64,000 bases of DNA from Ditylenchus dipsaci. Lineage: Eukaryota > Nematoda > Chromadorea > Rhabditida > Anguinidae. Made by a program: the position numbers and the translations under genes. A model generated the notes under the pieces. That model was not told the origin of the DNA and ran no database searches. It saw nothing but the letters and a program-made list of their open reading frames with translations. Where the stretch lies: assembly GCA_004194705.1 (NCBI GenBank), contig SADC01001370.1:310001-374000 (forward strand). Direction: 5' to 3'. Below are positions 24,392 to 35,651 of the stretch, piece after piece (within the stretch, counting starts at the first letter, position 1; each line of letters opens with the position of its first letter).

Positions 24392-27300
24392 TTAACTGAA
24401 ACGTGAGGAGGTGGCAAAGACGAGTTGAATACATCCCAGTTGGATCACAGATCCATTGCTTAGTGCCAGAGAATTACTTGAGGGTACTGTGGAGGACAAA
24501 AAGTTTGGCAAGCCAAATACACATTTACAAGTTGCTGAGGTAGTAGTAGTGTTGGGCGAAGGAGTAGTAGTGTTTGTAAGGTGGTGGTCATACACTTCTA
24601 CTTTCTGCATACTGCCACAATACACTCCATCGACTGCCACTGATCTGGGGGTGTTGGCAACAATCTCAAACCTCTGCTTCGTCTAAAATATATTGCCGTC
24701 AATCAAATGTGGTCAAATTACGGGATAACTAGGTATTTATTTAAAAAAAACTAAACCTTATATATTTCAAAATTTGATTTTTTTGCTAAATGTACTTACT
24801 CATTTATCCAATGGCCACTTTTTTCTGTTTCTCTATAGACCCCAGAAATCATCCAGGTAATTTTTTAATTAGGTAAAAAATATTGCGGCAAGAATTTTTT
24901 TAAACTTTTAAGTTAGTTTCATTAGCACAACAATTTGAAAAATCTAAAAAGATAAAAAAAGGCTGTAAAGCTTGACTTTAGGAATTTTTCATACCGTATT
25001 TCGTCTAATAAACCAGCCCCCTCTACTTTGAAAATTTATATATCTCAGACCAAAGAAATTATTTTCCAAGGCTGTTTTTGTGTTTGCTTAACTCCCACGA
25101 GCTCTACCAATTTAGCTTTTTGAACTTTGGTCGAACAACTAAAATTTCAAGATCGACTTCAAATTTTTCAGATTCTCGGGGGTTGAAAAATAAACCGGCC
25201 GCGTAATTAGAGGAAGTACGTTAATTTGAAAATATCTTTCGTTAGTTAAGTAAGTTCACTTACTTTGTCAAAAAAGATTGTGGCATGGTCATAGGCTAGT
25301 CGAGTGCATGTCCTGCATATCCTCATTAAATTGATTTGAGAAAGAGAAGAGGTGCCAAAAGTAACTTTTGTAGATTGAATGGGTATAGTATCGGACTGCA
25401 ATGGAGCTAAAGCACGAAGACAAGCCAGAATTGGTCGACCGGCTTTGAGATAAGCTAAAAGTAGCACATTAATTTGGGGAAAGAGGAATACAGCATATTT
25501 TTTACTTCTTCTATTTGGTCTTTGACTCGTCTCCACAAGTCAATGAGTTTTTTTCTCAAAAACTACTCGAAATCAGAGTTAAATAAGTGTCGGACCAAGT
25601 CAGACAGGGGGATTGAAGTTAAAGGAGAGTATCACTATATCGCAGGGTATCGAAATTTACTTTTTAAAAAGGTTTGTAATTTTTTTCTGGGACCATACTT
25701 TTTTTTTGAGGTTTTATGTCAAAATCCTTTTTTCCGGTGCTTGAAAATCAATAAGCACTGGATAAAATGGCTTTCTTCACGAAAAATCATCAAATTGTAC
25801 TTTTTTTGGCCAATTGTACTTTTTTCTAAATTTTTAGTTCACAAAGCTGCCATATCAAAATATGTGCCCGCGGTAAATATATCAAAAATGTTGTTTTTTA
25901 TGAAATTCAATAAATAATTTAGCGTCCCATGAAAGTCGAGTCAGAGACTCCATAAACTGGGTGATAAATAGATTAAATTCGTTTAATTTACACACCTAAA
26001 TCAAATTTGAATTTTTCTTCAACAGCAGATTTGTGAGGTTGCATCACTAAATCATCCCTTGTAGAAGAAGTTGCTTCGCTAAAACAATGGTGTGTATAAT
26101 CTGTATTTCAATGAATTTAGATTACCTGGTAGATGTTTCAAGCTCTACTTCTTCTTTCAACTCAGCTTTTGTCACGGTTTTTTCGTTCGTACAAACCATA
26201 AAAGATATTTTCGCTTCTCCATTTTTGATGGCTTCCAGATTTTCTGATTTAGAGATACCTGGAAAGTTTTAATAATATAAATGACTTAAAAAATCACTAC
26301 AGTCGAGTCTCTATATAGTGCGATTCAAGGGACCGGCAAAAACAGCGCACTATATGGAGACCGCACTATATGGAGTCCGCCCTATAGAGAAATATATTTC
26401 GACCTAAGTTACTGTTTGCGCACTATATAGAGAGGCAGTCTATAACATAACTTTTACTCAGTCATAACAACAACAAAGACAATCATCTAACGGTCAGAAT
26501 CAACCACCGCGCATTGAGAGTTCTTGTCCTCGAGATAAACGCAAGAAGAAATGAAAAATTGTGAATTATGATCACCGGAACTTGCAGGGGCCCCTTATTT
26601 TTTGGTTGCTTGGGGTCGAGATGAGCATATTCACATTCAATCACTCGAAAGTCACTCTGGATGCATAATATGAATACGCATACCAGAGGGTCTTTATACG
26701 GTGGCCCCAGCTAACAAAACTATGTTCAAACACCATCTTTTCGAGTATTTTAAAAGATATGCAGGTACCCTTTTTGGTTTATTTACCTTGGGCACCAAGG
26801 CAATTGGTCAACCTTTGGTAACCAAAATTTTTCTGAAATCCTAACTTTTAAGTGCGAAAATTGCAAGTAAACATCTTTTTTTATCGTTTTTAGGCTATAA
26901 AAATAACTTAGGAGGCGTTTAAACACTATTCCTAGTTGACCAAAAAAGACCCACCAGCAGGCACGTATCCAGGGGGCTAACCGGGCTAAAGCCCCCCCCC
27001 TGAAATTTTTTATTTCCTTAGATTAAGAGATTCGCACTATATAGAAACGCACTATATAGAGACCCAGTTTTGCCTTACTTGCTTGCAGATCAACCAAATT
27101 GAATCTATGAGCGCACTATAAAGAAGTTCGCACTATATAGAGATGCACTATAGAGAGACTCGACTGTATTATCATTTTTAGGTTATTGGCTCTTGAGTGG
27201 TCACCTGTTTAACCCAACATTTTTTTGGATACTAAAAACCATATTCTACAATTTTTTATAAGAACGACGTGGAAGACTCGTGACGCTTCAAATTAAATAT

Positions 27301-30300
27301 AAAATTTGATAACTTAAAGTGATGAAAACGCTTGTCAACTTCCTGAAATGACTTCACAAGTGTTTGGCTGCTTTTCTTGCTATTTTTGCTGCTTTTCTTG
27401 CCATTTTTAAGCATGACCACTGATTTTGTTTAATTTGTAGGGAGGAGAACATTACGACATTTTCAAATCAGGGCTCTCAGTTTCAAAGTAATTTTTTTTT
27501 CGCGATTTTGAAATGCTAGATAGTGTCACTAGCATTTTTAAAACTTTGAAAAATGCCAGTGATTTCACTGTGATTTAATATAGATTTTTATTATCATTTG
27601 TCAAACTTTTAAAAATGGTAGTAAGGAGGTTATTGGCATATCGTACGTTTTTAAAAACTGCGTATCCTGTTTCAGATTGCGACAACAAAGTGCACCAACA
27701 AAGACAAAGAAAATGTAAGAAGAAAGTGCCCAAATTTGAATTTCGCACTCTTATTCTCTCGAATTTTGCAAATAAGTATTTGTGCTTTGAAAATAAAAAA
27801 ACAGCTAAATTCCAAACAATAGTGAACTTTTGAGATTACATAATAGAAAAAGCTACTTTCATAAATTGTTTTAGGATCAATAAAGGTCGAAAATTGAAAG
27901 CAGGTTAATTTTAGATCGTATACCTTTGCAGGTGTACGAAAAAGCATAATCTAAAGTGATTTTATCTATCCTTGAAGTATTTTTTCCCAAAAGAAAATAA
28001 TTTTCTAATAGTTAGACATCAAAAATGAAAAGTAAAATCGGGCTTCCCACTTCAACATCAAACTTCCTAACACCATTGGCGTTTCTCCATTATCAAGGCT
28101 TCAAAAATTTTACCTGTGTTTAACAAAGGGTTTTCACTAGATTTTATCCTCCGACGCATTTTCCACATCGCAGCAATAAAGTCCATTGAATCACTGGCCT
28201 CCTGCCAGCTTTCATCCGCTTCGGATTTAGCAGTTGCAGTAAACAAGCACTGAGCTCCCAATTCATACGCCTTTCGGACTCTTTCGCCAACATCAAATGT
28301 CATGATCTTTGAAGACTGAGCTCTGATCTTTTCCGATGCGACTTCAGAAATTTGCTTACTATCTTGTCTACTTTCTGGTGATTCCTGTTTCCGACCTTTG
28401 CGGCAAAATCCAAAGCAATGGAAATGTGTCGACATCTGGTTGCCTGGCATGCTTATTCCAGATTTTGTAGCGCTCTGTCAGACTGAGTGTGTTTATGAAG
28501 TGTTGATCCTTAATTATTATATGTCGTTTCATTAAAAGTCTTGAAAATGCCCGTATTTTTACTTGCATTTTTTTGGTTTGGGTTTTGTTCAAAACAATTC
28601 TTTGCTTTATGCTAGTACCCTGTGTTTTTTACATACAATGAATGAAAAGTAGTCAACATAACTTATTTCGAATTTTTCGCGGAGAAACCTAAAAATACTG
28701 GTATTTTTGCAATTTTTTTTATGATAAAAATTTATCACAACTCTAGTACAGGCTAGGGATCTTTTTTTAACGACTTTCACTTAACTTGGCAACTCAAAAA
28801 TTTAGAAATTTGAGAATAAAATTTAGAAATATTTGTTTCGGTGCTAAAAATGGATAAATGGCATTTTTTAAGTTTTATTTAAATTTATTTTTTGTTTTTT
28901 GGCTCATTTCTTTCCACAGTCTTTGTGAGAGGTTATGCGCTAAGTAAACTTTAAACAAATTAATAAATTTTTAGAAAAATTGCATAAAACATCTGGATAG
29001 AACGTTAATAATAATACCAAAAAAGGCTCCACATGCAGAGGACACATCCATCGCTCCTTGGGCATAGCAGTCAGAGGTGGGTTACAGCAGTCAAAGTGGA
29101 AGGATAGACGACAAAAGTCGCATTTTATCATCATTGTGTTGTTGGCACTACTGAAATGTTTATGATGGCACAGCAACACACAGAAGACAGCCAAGCACTA
29201 ACCTATTGCAGTAGTAACAACTTCCATTTTGTGCTGATTTCCTCTTCGAGATTTCATCAAATGGCAAGTCACATTCCTGGGCTGTATTCACTTCTAGTGG
29301 CAGTGAGAATTGCTTGGCATTGATTGCAATGACAGAGGTAGCAAAATTTCGTAGAATTTCTACGTCTTCTGTTGAAGTTGATAGTGGTTTAGGGGCAGTA
29401 GAAGGAGATGTGAGAGTGGCAGCGGCAGAAAGGCTAGATGAGCTTTGCTCGATGCTTTCTAGAACAGCAGATACGGCAGCTTGATCACGTTCTTGCTCCT
29501 GTAAGATAAATTGAAAAAGTCTCAGAAATAATTAAAGTATAATAACCGAGTTGTATAGCTTTTTGACATATTTAGGTGCCTTTGGATCAAGCAATGTCTC
29601 AGCTCGACACCGACTGCATATCCACTTTCCTTTTGGAACATGCAAAATTGGTGGATTGTGACACATAAGATGGAAGGATGAAGGACAGCGATCACAACAT
29701 AGTAGCTCACCACCTTCCTAAAACACCTTTAACCTTATATCGGCTTTTTTTAAATTTTAAATTACACCGATAGCCACCCATTTTCTGCAATAGTCTTTCA
29801 AAAAGTGGTTTGAGGTATTGTGTTTTCGACGCATAAATTTTTTTGGTCCGTGAGAGTGTGTGACTCCTCAAAATATGGCACACCCAGAAATGGACAAAAA
29901 TTATTCGAGAAATAATTGAAATGCACAAAAAGTCATTTGACATTAAATTCAAACGAGAAACAATTACTCTTGGCACGAGCTGTTTCGAAAATGGCCAGCG
30001 ACAGCTTGGGCTAATTCAAATTGAGACAATGACGATTGAGACAAAATCATCGGTCTTATTCGGCAAATATTTGCCCCAAAACCCTGAAAACCATCGATTT
30101 TCGGAAGTTAAGCCTATTAAAGCCTGCACATAAGCTCCAATAGGTGTGGCATCCTGCGCTGATCATGTTGTTGGATAGACAAGAGTGTCAGGAACATTTT
30201 GACGCCAAACTTGTAAATAAAAGGAAATAAAAAAATATTTGTCGATATTTGCAAATATTTGCCGAATAAGACCGATGATTTTGTCTCAATCGTCATTGTC

Positions 30301-30727
30301 CCAATCTGTCGTCGGCCTCGAAAATATAGGCGAGAGTGTAAGATGCCTTTCGAGTGCCATACGCTCCGATATCATAATAATTCAGGTCAAAAAACACAGT
30401 TTCTTAAACTATTTTTTTAAAGGGAATGATGTTACAGGATATATGGTAGTTGGTGGCCTACTTGAGAATGAAAATAACACGCAAAACGGGTAAAAATACC
30501 AACCTCACAGCTTGAACAAACTTCAGAATTAGATGCCCATTTCTTTGGATTAAATTGGCCTTTGCGCTTCAGCTGTTTCTGGGGCGAGAGCTTGTCAATT
30601 TCCTGTTTTTTAGTAATTAAGGTCAGTAGAAAATTTTCAAAAAACATACATTAAGCAAGCCTGCATCAGCATCGTAAATAATTCCACCCTTCCTAGTTAC
30701 AGATTCATATTTTGTTGTGGCAGCCAT
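24392..30727 (-). CDS. PHF12: PHF12 (Pf1) chromatin regulator, PHD and FHA-like domains
   Basis: Chromatin corepressor subunit; in vertebrates it bridges SIN3-HDAC and MRG15. Ten exons: 30727-30650, 30602-30504, 29715-29547, 29498-29203, 29150-29018, 28508-28114, 26258-26126, 26078-25996, 25454-25264 and 24682-24392. The N-terminus [17 protein letters not shown] matches the family. PHD1 ([20 protein letters not shown], then KGKWICSRC) spans exons 2-3. PHD2 ([33 protein letters not shown]) spans exons 4-5. An FHA-like segment ([17 protein letters not shown] ... [14 protein letters not shown]) is in exons 9-10, and the end ([20 protein letters not shown]) matches the family C-terminus. Exon 6 shows frame breaks near 28424 and 28320. 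The product appears shorter than the vertebrate protein, mainly in the linker between PHD2 and the FHA region. Confidence 0.93.
24995..25217. mobile_element. CCGTATTTCGTCTAATAA element in PHF12 intron 9
   Basis: Left end TACCGTATTTCGTCTAATAA and right end TTAGAGGAAGTACG are imperfect inverted repeats. The interior (ATATCTCAGACCAAAG, GAGCTCTACCAATTTAG, GGGGGTTGAAAAATAAACC) matches the copies at 35787 and 40930. It lies 47 bp downstream, in the minus sense, of the exon 9 donor. Confidence 0.85.
26300..27166. mobile_element. TA-flanked element with CAGTCGAGTCTC ends in PHF12 intron 6
   Basis: Left end CAGTCGAGTCTCTATATAGT and right end ACTATAGAGAGACTCGACTG are inverted repeats flanked by TA (26298-26299, 27167-27168). 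Extra copies of CACTATATAGAGA lie inside both ends. The same flanking DNA without the insertion occurs at about 34005-34245, with a single TA at 34039-34040. That is a natural empty site proving insertion and the TA duplication. No transposase is recognisable; a nested repeat of another family lies near 26590-26760. Confidence 0.93.
30012..30312. mobile_element. palindrome around a second retroposon-like copy, PHF12 intron 2
   Basis: Arms GACAATGACGATTGAGACAA and TTGTCTCAATCGTCATTGTC, both continuing into ATCATCGGTCTTATTCGG or its reverse complement, flank the retroposon-like unit at 30135-30238 (AATAGGTGTGGCATCCTGC ... TAAAAGGAAATAAAAAAATA). About 300 bp in total. Confidence 0.75.
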
Positions 30728-31096
30728 TCGTTCCAGTGAAATCAAACAAGTAGTGCTAACTCATCAACTGGCGAATTAGGTTATTTTATCAATCAATAAG
30801 TACAAGAAACAAGCGCTTCTTAGAAGAATATATGAACCGCTTGTACTCCACTTAATTGGTTGAACAATGCAGGGAAATGCAGTGAACACGAAAAGAGGAC
30901 ACAAAAAATCAAAGGATTTGTCAGAATAATTTAAATTCGAAATTTTGCAAATTCTTTTATGGCATCTTGTTTATAAAGTGGTCAGTTAACTTTTTCGCTC
31001 AATCTTACTTGTCGTATTTGAGTGTACTTGAATAAGACATTTAAACTAATCTTCAATCTTATAGTTACGAAAAATGCGCGCACCAAGCATAGTGAC

Positions 31097-31158
31097 CGCC
31101 CTTCCGGTCGTCCAGTCGCCGTCCGGACAGAACGGCGACTGGACGAAGGACGGCAGGT
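31097..31158. repeat. GC-rich 60-bp hairpin
   Basis: CGTCCAGTCGCCGTCC and GGCGACTGGACGAAGGACGG form a near-perfect stem with a loop of about 8 nt (CGGACAGAA). It stands out as GC-rich in AT-rich DNA upstream of PHF12. It could fold as a terminator-like hairpin but has no run of T; function unknown. Confidence 0.7.
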
Positions 31159-31390
31159 CGAGTTTTTAAAGATAGAACGGCTGGCTGACCACCAGCAAAT
31201 TTTCGACAAATAAATGCCATCCGGACGGACACGTCCTATCGAAATTTTTCATGACATAGGTTTTTTCTTAATAAAAATCAACAGGGGGACCAAGGCATAT
31301 TTTAAAAAAAACAGAGGGACAAAGGCAAAAATGGGAACAGATTCTTCACTAGCGCCACATAGTGTATTGTCAGGTACAATTCAAAGAAGC

Positions 31391-31991
31391 TATTGGGTTG
31401 ATTCATAATTAATGCGGATTTTTGTTGCCTCATGATTCTTTTGATCTATTTCTTCTTTAAATTTGCTTTTTTGTTTTAAAGTATGCCCTCGCTTTTAGTT
31501 AAGAAGAATGCGCGTCGAAAACCACCTTCACATTCGCCATATCATGCTCTACCACTTTGAAAAAGGATGGAGGGCAGCGCAGTCTTTTCGCGATATTGTC
31601 GAACTCTGATAGAGAATTCGATCGGCCTCTATCATGTATGTATATATTGCTCGCACATCCTCCATATTCACCAACAGAAGCTCCAACAGACTACCACGTC
31701 AACCGGTCTCTAAAGAATTGGCTAGCGGGAAAGGTCTTCGAGGATTTGGACGAACTTGTTGTTGATCTCAAAGCGTGGATTGCATCCAAGAATGCTCGCT
31801 TCTTTGCTCGCGGAATTGATCAACTGCCAATTAAATGGGAAGCTGTTATTGATGTTGATGGCGAATATGCCCCAGAGTGATCCTTTAGAAATGTTTATGA
31901 TTATGCTTTCAAATGTTTTGTTGTCGAATAAAGTTACAATAAAAAATCCGCATTAATTATGTTTTGTTGAATCATATGAATCAACCCAATA
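31391..31991 (+). mobile_element. internally deleted mariner transposon
   Basis: TA-flanked inverted ends: TATTGGGTTGATTCAT at the left, ATGAATCAACCCAATA at the right, with a second inverted block AATTAATGCGGATTTTT / AAAAATCCGCATTAATTA. The interior keeps the transposase N-terminus (HIRHIMLYHFEKGWRAAQSF, about 31530-31600) joined directly to the C-terminus (LLAHPPYSPTEAPTDYHVNR to VIDVDGEYAPE, stop at 31878-31880). The catalytic middle is missing, so the 600-bp copy is about half the usual mariner length and cannot encode active transposase. Confidence 0.9.
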
Positions 31992-33039
31992 TTTCGGGCC
32001 ATTTGATTAATAGTTGTTGTACAAGGTTCCAATTTGCCCTGATTTTTTGAATGGACGAATTCGACTGTTTATTTTTCTACTGTTTTATTAGCCAAAATGC
32101 ACTCATTATACCGAATTGCCTCCCGTAATTTGCTTTAATAGATGAAAGTAAAACATAGCCAGGTTTTCTTAAAAATATGAAAATTTTTGAAAGCGCTCAT
32201 TCGAAAAACCAGGACTGAATCGGAAATCTGCTGTTGTGTAATACATTCAGAAATTTGTCAGTTGTGACATTTATGCAAGTCACAAAAAATAAAGTAAAGA
32301 TATTATGTGATGTAACAAAGTATACGCATTTCGGTTCATAAAGTAATACATTGCACAGTTTTTACACCAAACAAAACATATATATTCTAAAAAGGGTTCT
32401 TGAAGTTGGAAGAAAACTAGAAAGATCCGGCAGCTCGAGGTTTTTGATTTGCTGTGGATTATTCATATTCTCTTTACAGCTGACTCAGCTCTACCTGGTG
32501 CTTAAACTTTGCCTGCCTGCAAATACACCTATTTTGTAATCAGGATGCTAATAATTAGATCATTAATTGGATGAATCCTGGTAGATATTGAACCCTAGAC
32601 CACAGATCTAGGTTCGCAACTGCTCTAGTTTATCAGCTAATCGCTAATTTGGCCCTATCCTTAATGGGGGGTGGGGGCGGGAGTTTTGCCTTTAGAAAGT
32701 TGCACACATTGCCACCTCGTTAAAACATCAATTGAATGTTTCTCTTAGAATGTGTTTTTACTCCTCCTCTGTCTGAAAAAATCTAATGGTTGTACTCAGA
32801 ATATCAGATCTTCTTTGAAATCAATCTGACAAAAATATAGCTCTAACTAGCTTTCCTGGCACCTCTGGCGCCTTTGTTACATTTTTATTTTGTGGGTTGG
32901 GGTCTCCGCTCCTATTTTGCCTTGGTCCTCCCTCATGTTTTTAGGCTCATTATTAGTTCCCTATTTTATTTTGGTGAAGTTTTACTGAAAGAAACAAATA
33001 ACGGTAACAAATAACGATGAGCGACATACGAATGTATTG
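31992..33039. other. intergenic, no gene recognised
   Basis: AT-rich sequence between the mariner and the large palindrome. The 62-codon frame at 32351-32539 has no recognisable similarity. I see nothing further that I can support. Confidence 0.35.
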
Positions 33040-34406
33040 TAACAGGTGTCCCATGAGTGTTTTGCGGACTTTTGAGCTCACTTTTTAAAATACAAACATT
33101 TTAAGTCAAAAATTCCGAATGTACAGGGTTGTAGCCCTGCATCTCATCTTTCAAATGGCATATTGAACTTAGCTTCATTATTCTGGATAAGTCACCATTC
33201 AGCTCCAAACACTTGCGAAGTTATTTTAGGAAGTCGACCAGCGTTTTCATCACTTTCAGTTATCACATTTTATATTGGTTGCAGTATAGAATCCCCGCGC
33301 AGAGTGCTCGGATGGAGGAGATAACCTCATATTCGTGTTTCTCGGCCTCAATTTCATGTGAAAGCCGGCTGTTTTTTTGGTTCTAAGAAAAAAAATTTTC
33401 GAACCACAGGGGGGTATCATAGTTTTTTAGCCAAAATTTCAAAAATTTTATTGGTGCCTTTTGAATTTTAAAGGGATTAAGGCCTGTATTGGGAGGGGAA
33501 GGGAATAAAAGGGGGCCACTAATCACACAAGGCCCACTAACAAGAGGTAAAGTAACAAGGTAGGCAACGAGAGGCAACTAAGGTATGTGGGTGTGCGCAT
33601 CTCAACTCCAATCCCCTGCGCCCCCGAAGGCGGCAAATTACTCGAAAGTGACTCTGGATGCATGAAAAAGCATGCATACCAGAGTTTATTTATGCGGTAG
33701 GCCCCAGTGTTCAAAACTATGTTCAACATCTTCTTGTTAGTGGCCCTCTATGATTAGTGGCCCCCTTTTATTCCTTCCCCTCCCTATACAGCCCTTATTA
33801 CTTTTAAAATTCAAAACGCGCAATTTAAATTTTTCAAATTTTGACTAAAAAACCATGATACCCCCCTGTGGTTTGAAAATAATTTTTTTTCTCAGAATCA
33901 AAAAAACAGCCGGCTTTCTCATGAAATCGTGGTCGAGACACACGAATATGAAGTTATCTATTCTATCCGAGCACTCTGCGTGGGGGGATTCTATACTGCA
34001 ACCAAAGTTTCAATAATATAAATGACTTAAAAAATCACTATTATCATTTTTAGGTTATTGGCTCTTGAGTGGTCACCTGTTCAACCCAACATTATTTTTT
34101 GGTTACTAAAAATCATATTCTACAATTTTTTTATAAGAACAACGTGGAAGACTCGTGACGCTTCAAATTAAATATAAAATTTGATAACTTAAAGTGATGA
34201 AAACGCTTGTCAACTTCCTGAAATGACTTCACAAGTGTTTGGATCTGAATGATGACTTATCCAGAAAATGAAGCTAAGTTCAATATGCCATTTGAAAGAG
34301 GAGATGAAAGGCTACAACCCTGTACATTTGGAATTTTGACTTGCAATATTTGTATTTTAAAAAGTGAGCTGAAAAGTCCGCAAAACACTCATGGGACACC
34401 CGTTAC
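33040..34406. mobile_element. 1.37-kb nested palindrome
   Basis: Outer ends TAACAGGTGTCCCATGAGTG and CACTCATGGGACACCCGTTA are inverted, with arms of about 200-250 bp. Inside sits a second palindrome (about 33283-34003, ends GCAGTATAGAATCCCC / GGGGATTCTATACTGC) with its own inner family repeat (CGAAAGTGACTCTGGATGCA, also at 26640 and 45970). The segment 34005-34245 is nearly identical to parts of PHF12 intron 6 (26268-26299 plus 27167-27365). Confidence 0.85.
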
Positions 34407-34576
34407 TACTGATTAACTTCGTTTCGAACATCAGATAGACCCATCTTGCGTTTCTTCAGAAGGCGCTCAAGAAGCAAATCTTCCTACTGCTGAATGTGCG
34501 ACAGGCGCTTTTTATGCTCGGCCAAAGAGCGATCAGGAAAAATCTTTAGACCGTCACTGATTTCAAATTGTATTAG

Positions 34577-35003
34577 AGTCAAACCTCGATTTAGTGACAC
34601 CCCAAAAGTTCGTTCCCGCCTAGGGTCCGACACTTTTTTTAACCCAATTTTCGAAATACTTTATCGATTCTGTTAGCACAGTCTGGTCGCAAATATCGTA
34701 AGGATTCCGATTTTACCGATCGTTTTTTGAAAAGAAAACAAAATTTGGGTTAAAAAAGTAAAACCTCGATATAGTGGCACCTGTTTTCAAAAAAGGGTGC
34801 AACTATATCGAGGTTTTGCTTTTTTACCCCAAAATTTGTTTACTTTTCAAAAAACGATCGGCGAAATCGGAATCCTCACGATATTTGCGACCAGACTGTC
34901 ATAACAGAATCGATAAAATATTTTGAAAATTGGGTTGAAAAAAATGTCGGACCCTAGGCGGGAACGAACTTTTGGGGGTGCCACTAAATCGAGGTTTGAC
35001 TGT
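34577..35003. mobile_element. AGTCAAACCTCGATTTAG palindromic MITE
   Basis: Left AGTCAAACCTCGATTTAGTG and right CACTAAATCGAGGTTTGACT are terminal inverted repeats, and most of the 425 bp is a palindrome. The centre again contains an inverted pair, AACCTCGATATAGTGGC / ACTATATCGAGGTTTT. Same family as 38486, 46070, 52430 and 60191. Confidence 0.9.
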
Positions 35004-35651
35004 AACAGAAAATAAACTCCTTCAAATATTACTTTAAAAATCTAGATGAGAATGCATATAAAAATTGATCGAGAAGGAAAAGAACTGCTGGTCTCCTCTT
35101 TTCTCTGCGTAACGCTCTGATATGCCACTTTAAACTTGTAATATAATCGTTTATTTAACCGGTCATTACTATCGATAAATAACGTAAAAAATCGGTTAAT
35201 TAACCGAAATATTAAATTTTCCCGTAGTTAAATCCAGGCTGACAGCTCCTCTTGAAGATCCTGCATTTAAAATTGAATAAATTTTATCGTTAAAATTATG
35301 GCGTAACGTTTTTAAATAATATTTAGTTGCAGTGATTTTTCAAGTTTTTTTATTTGCGTTGAAATTTTGGTCACTAAGTTTTATCTTTGTGTACTTTAGC
35401 TTTCAATTTGAAAAGGAACTATCTAGTAATTTAGAGCTTTCAATACTTTTGCTTACTCACAATGATACTTACTTAGACAGTTATAGTCATTCCTTAACAA
35501 CTGTTCACTGCTATGAACTGTTGAAAGGGTTTTTCAGCTTCTGATATTTGTGACACATAGTCACTTATTTTTAGGCAAACTAAAAAAATTATTGTTCTGC
35601 TGTGCCATCAAACAGTTCCAGTTTTAATCCAAATTACTAGAATTCTGTGAA
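35004..35651. other. upstream of CNOT1, no gene recognised
   Basis: AT-rich. A 70-codon frame at 35332-35544 looks like random hydrophobic sequence. The missing N-terminal part of CNOT1 was looked for here and not found. Confidence 0.4.

Noticed and set aside
24392..24640. Treating the minus ORF as a separate small gene
   Set aside because: It matches the PHF12 C-terminus and has an acceptor joining it in phase to the FHA-like exon.
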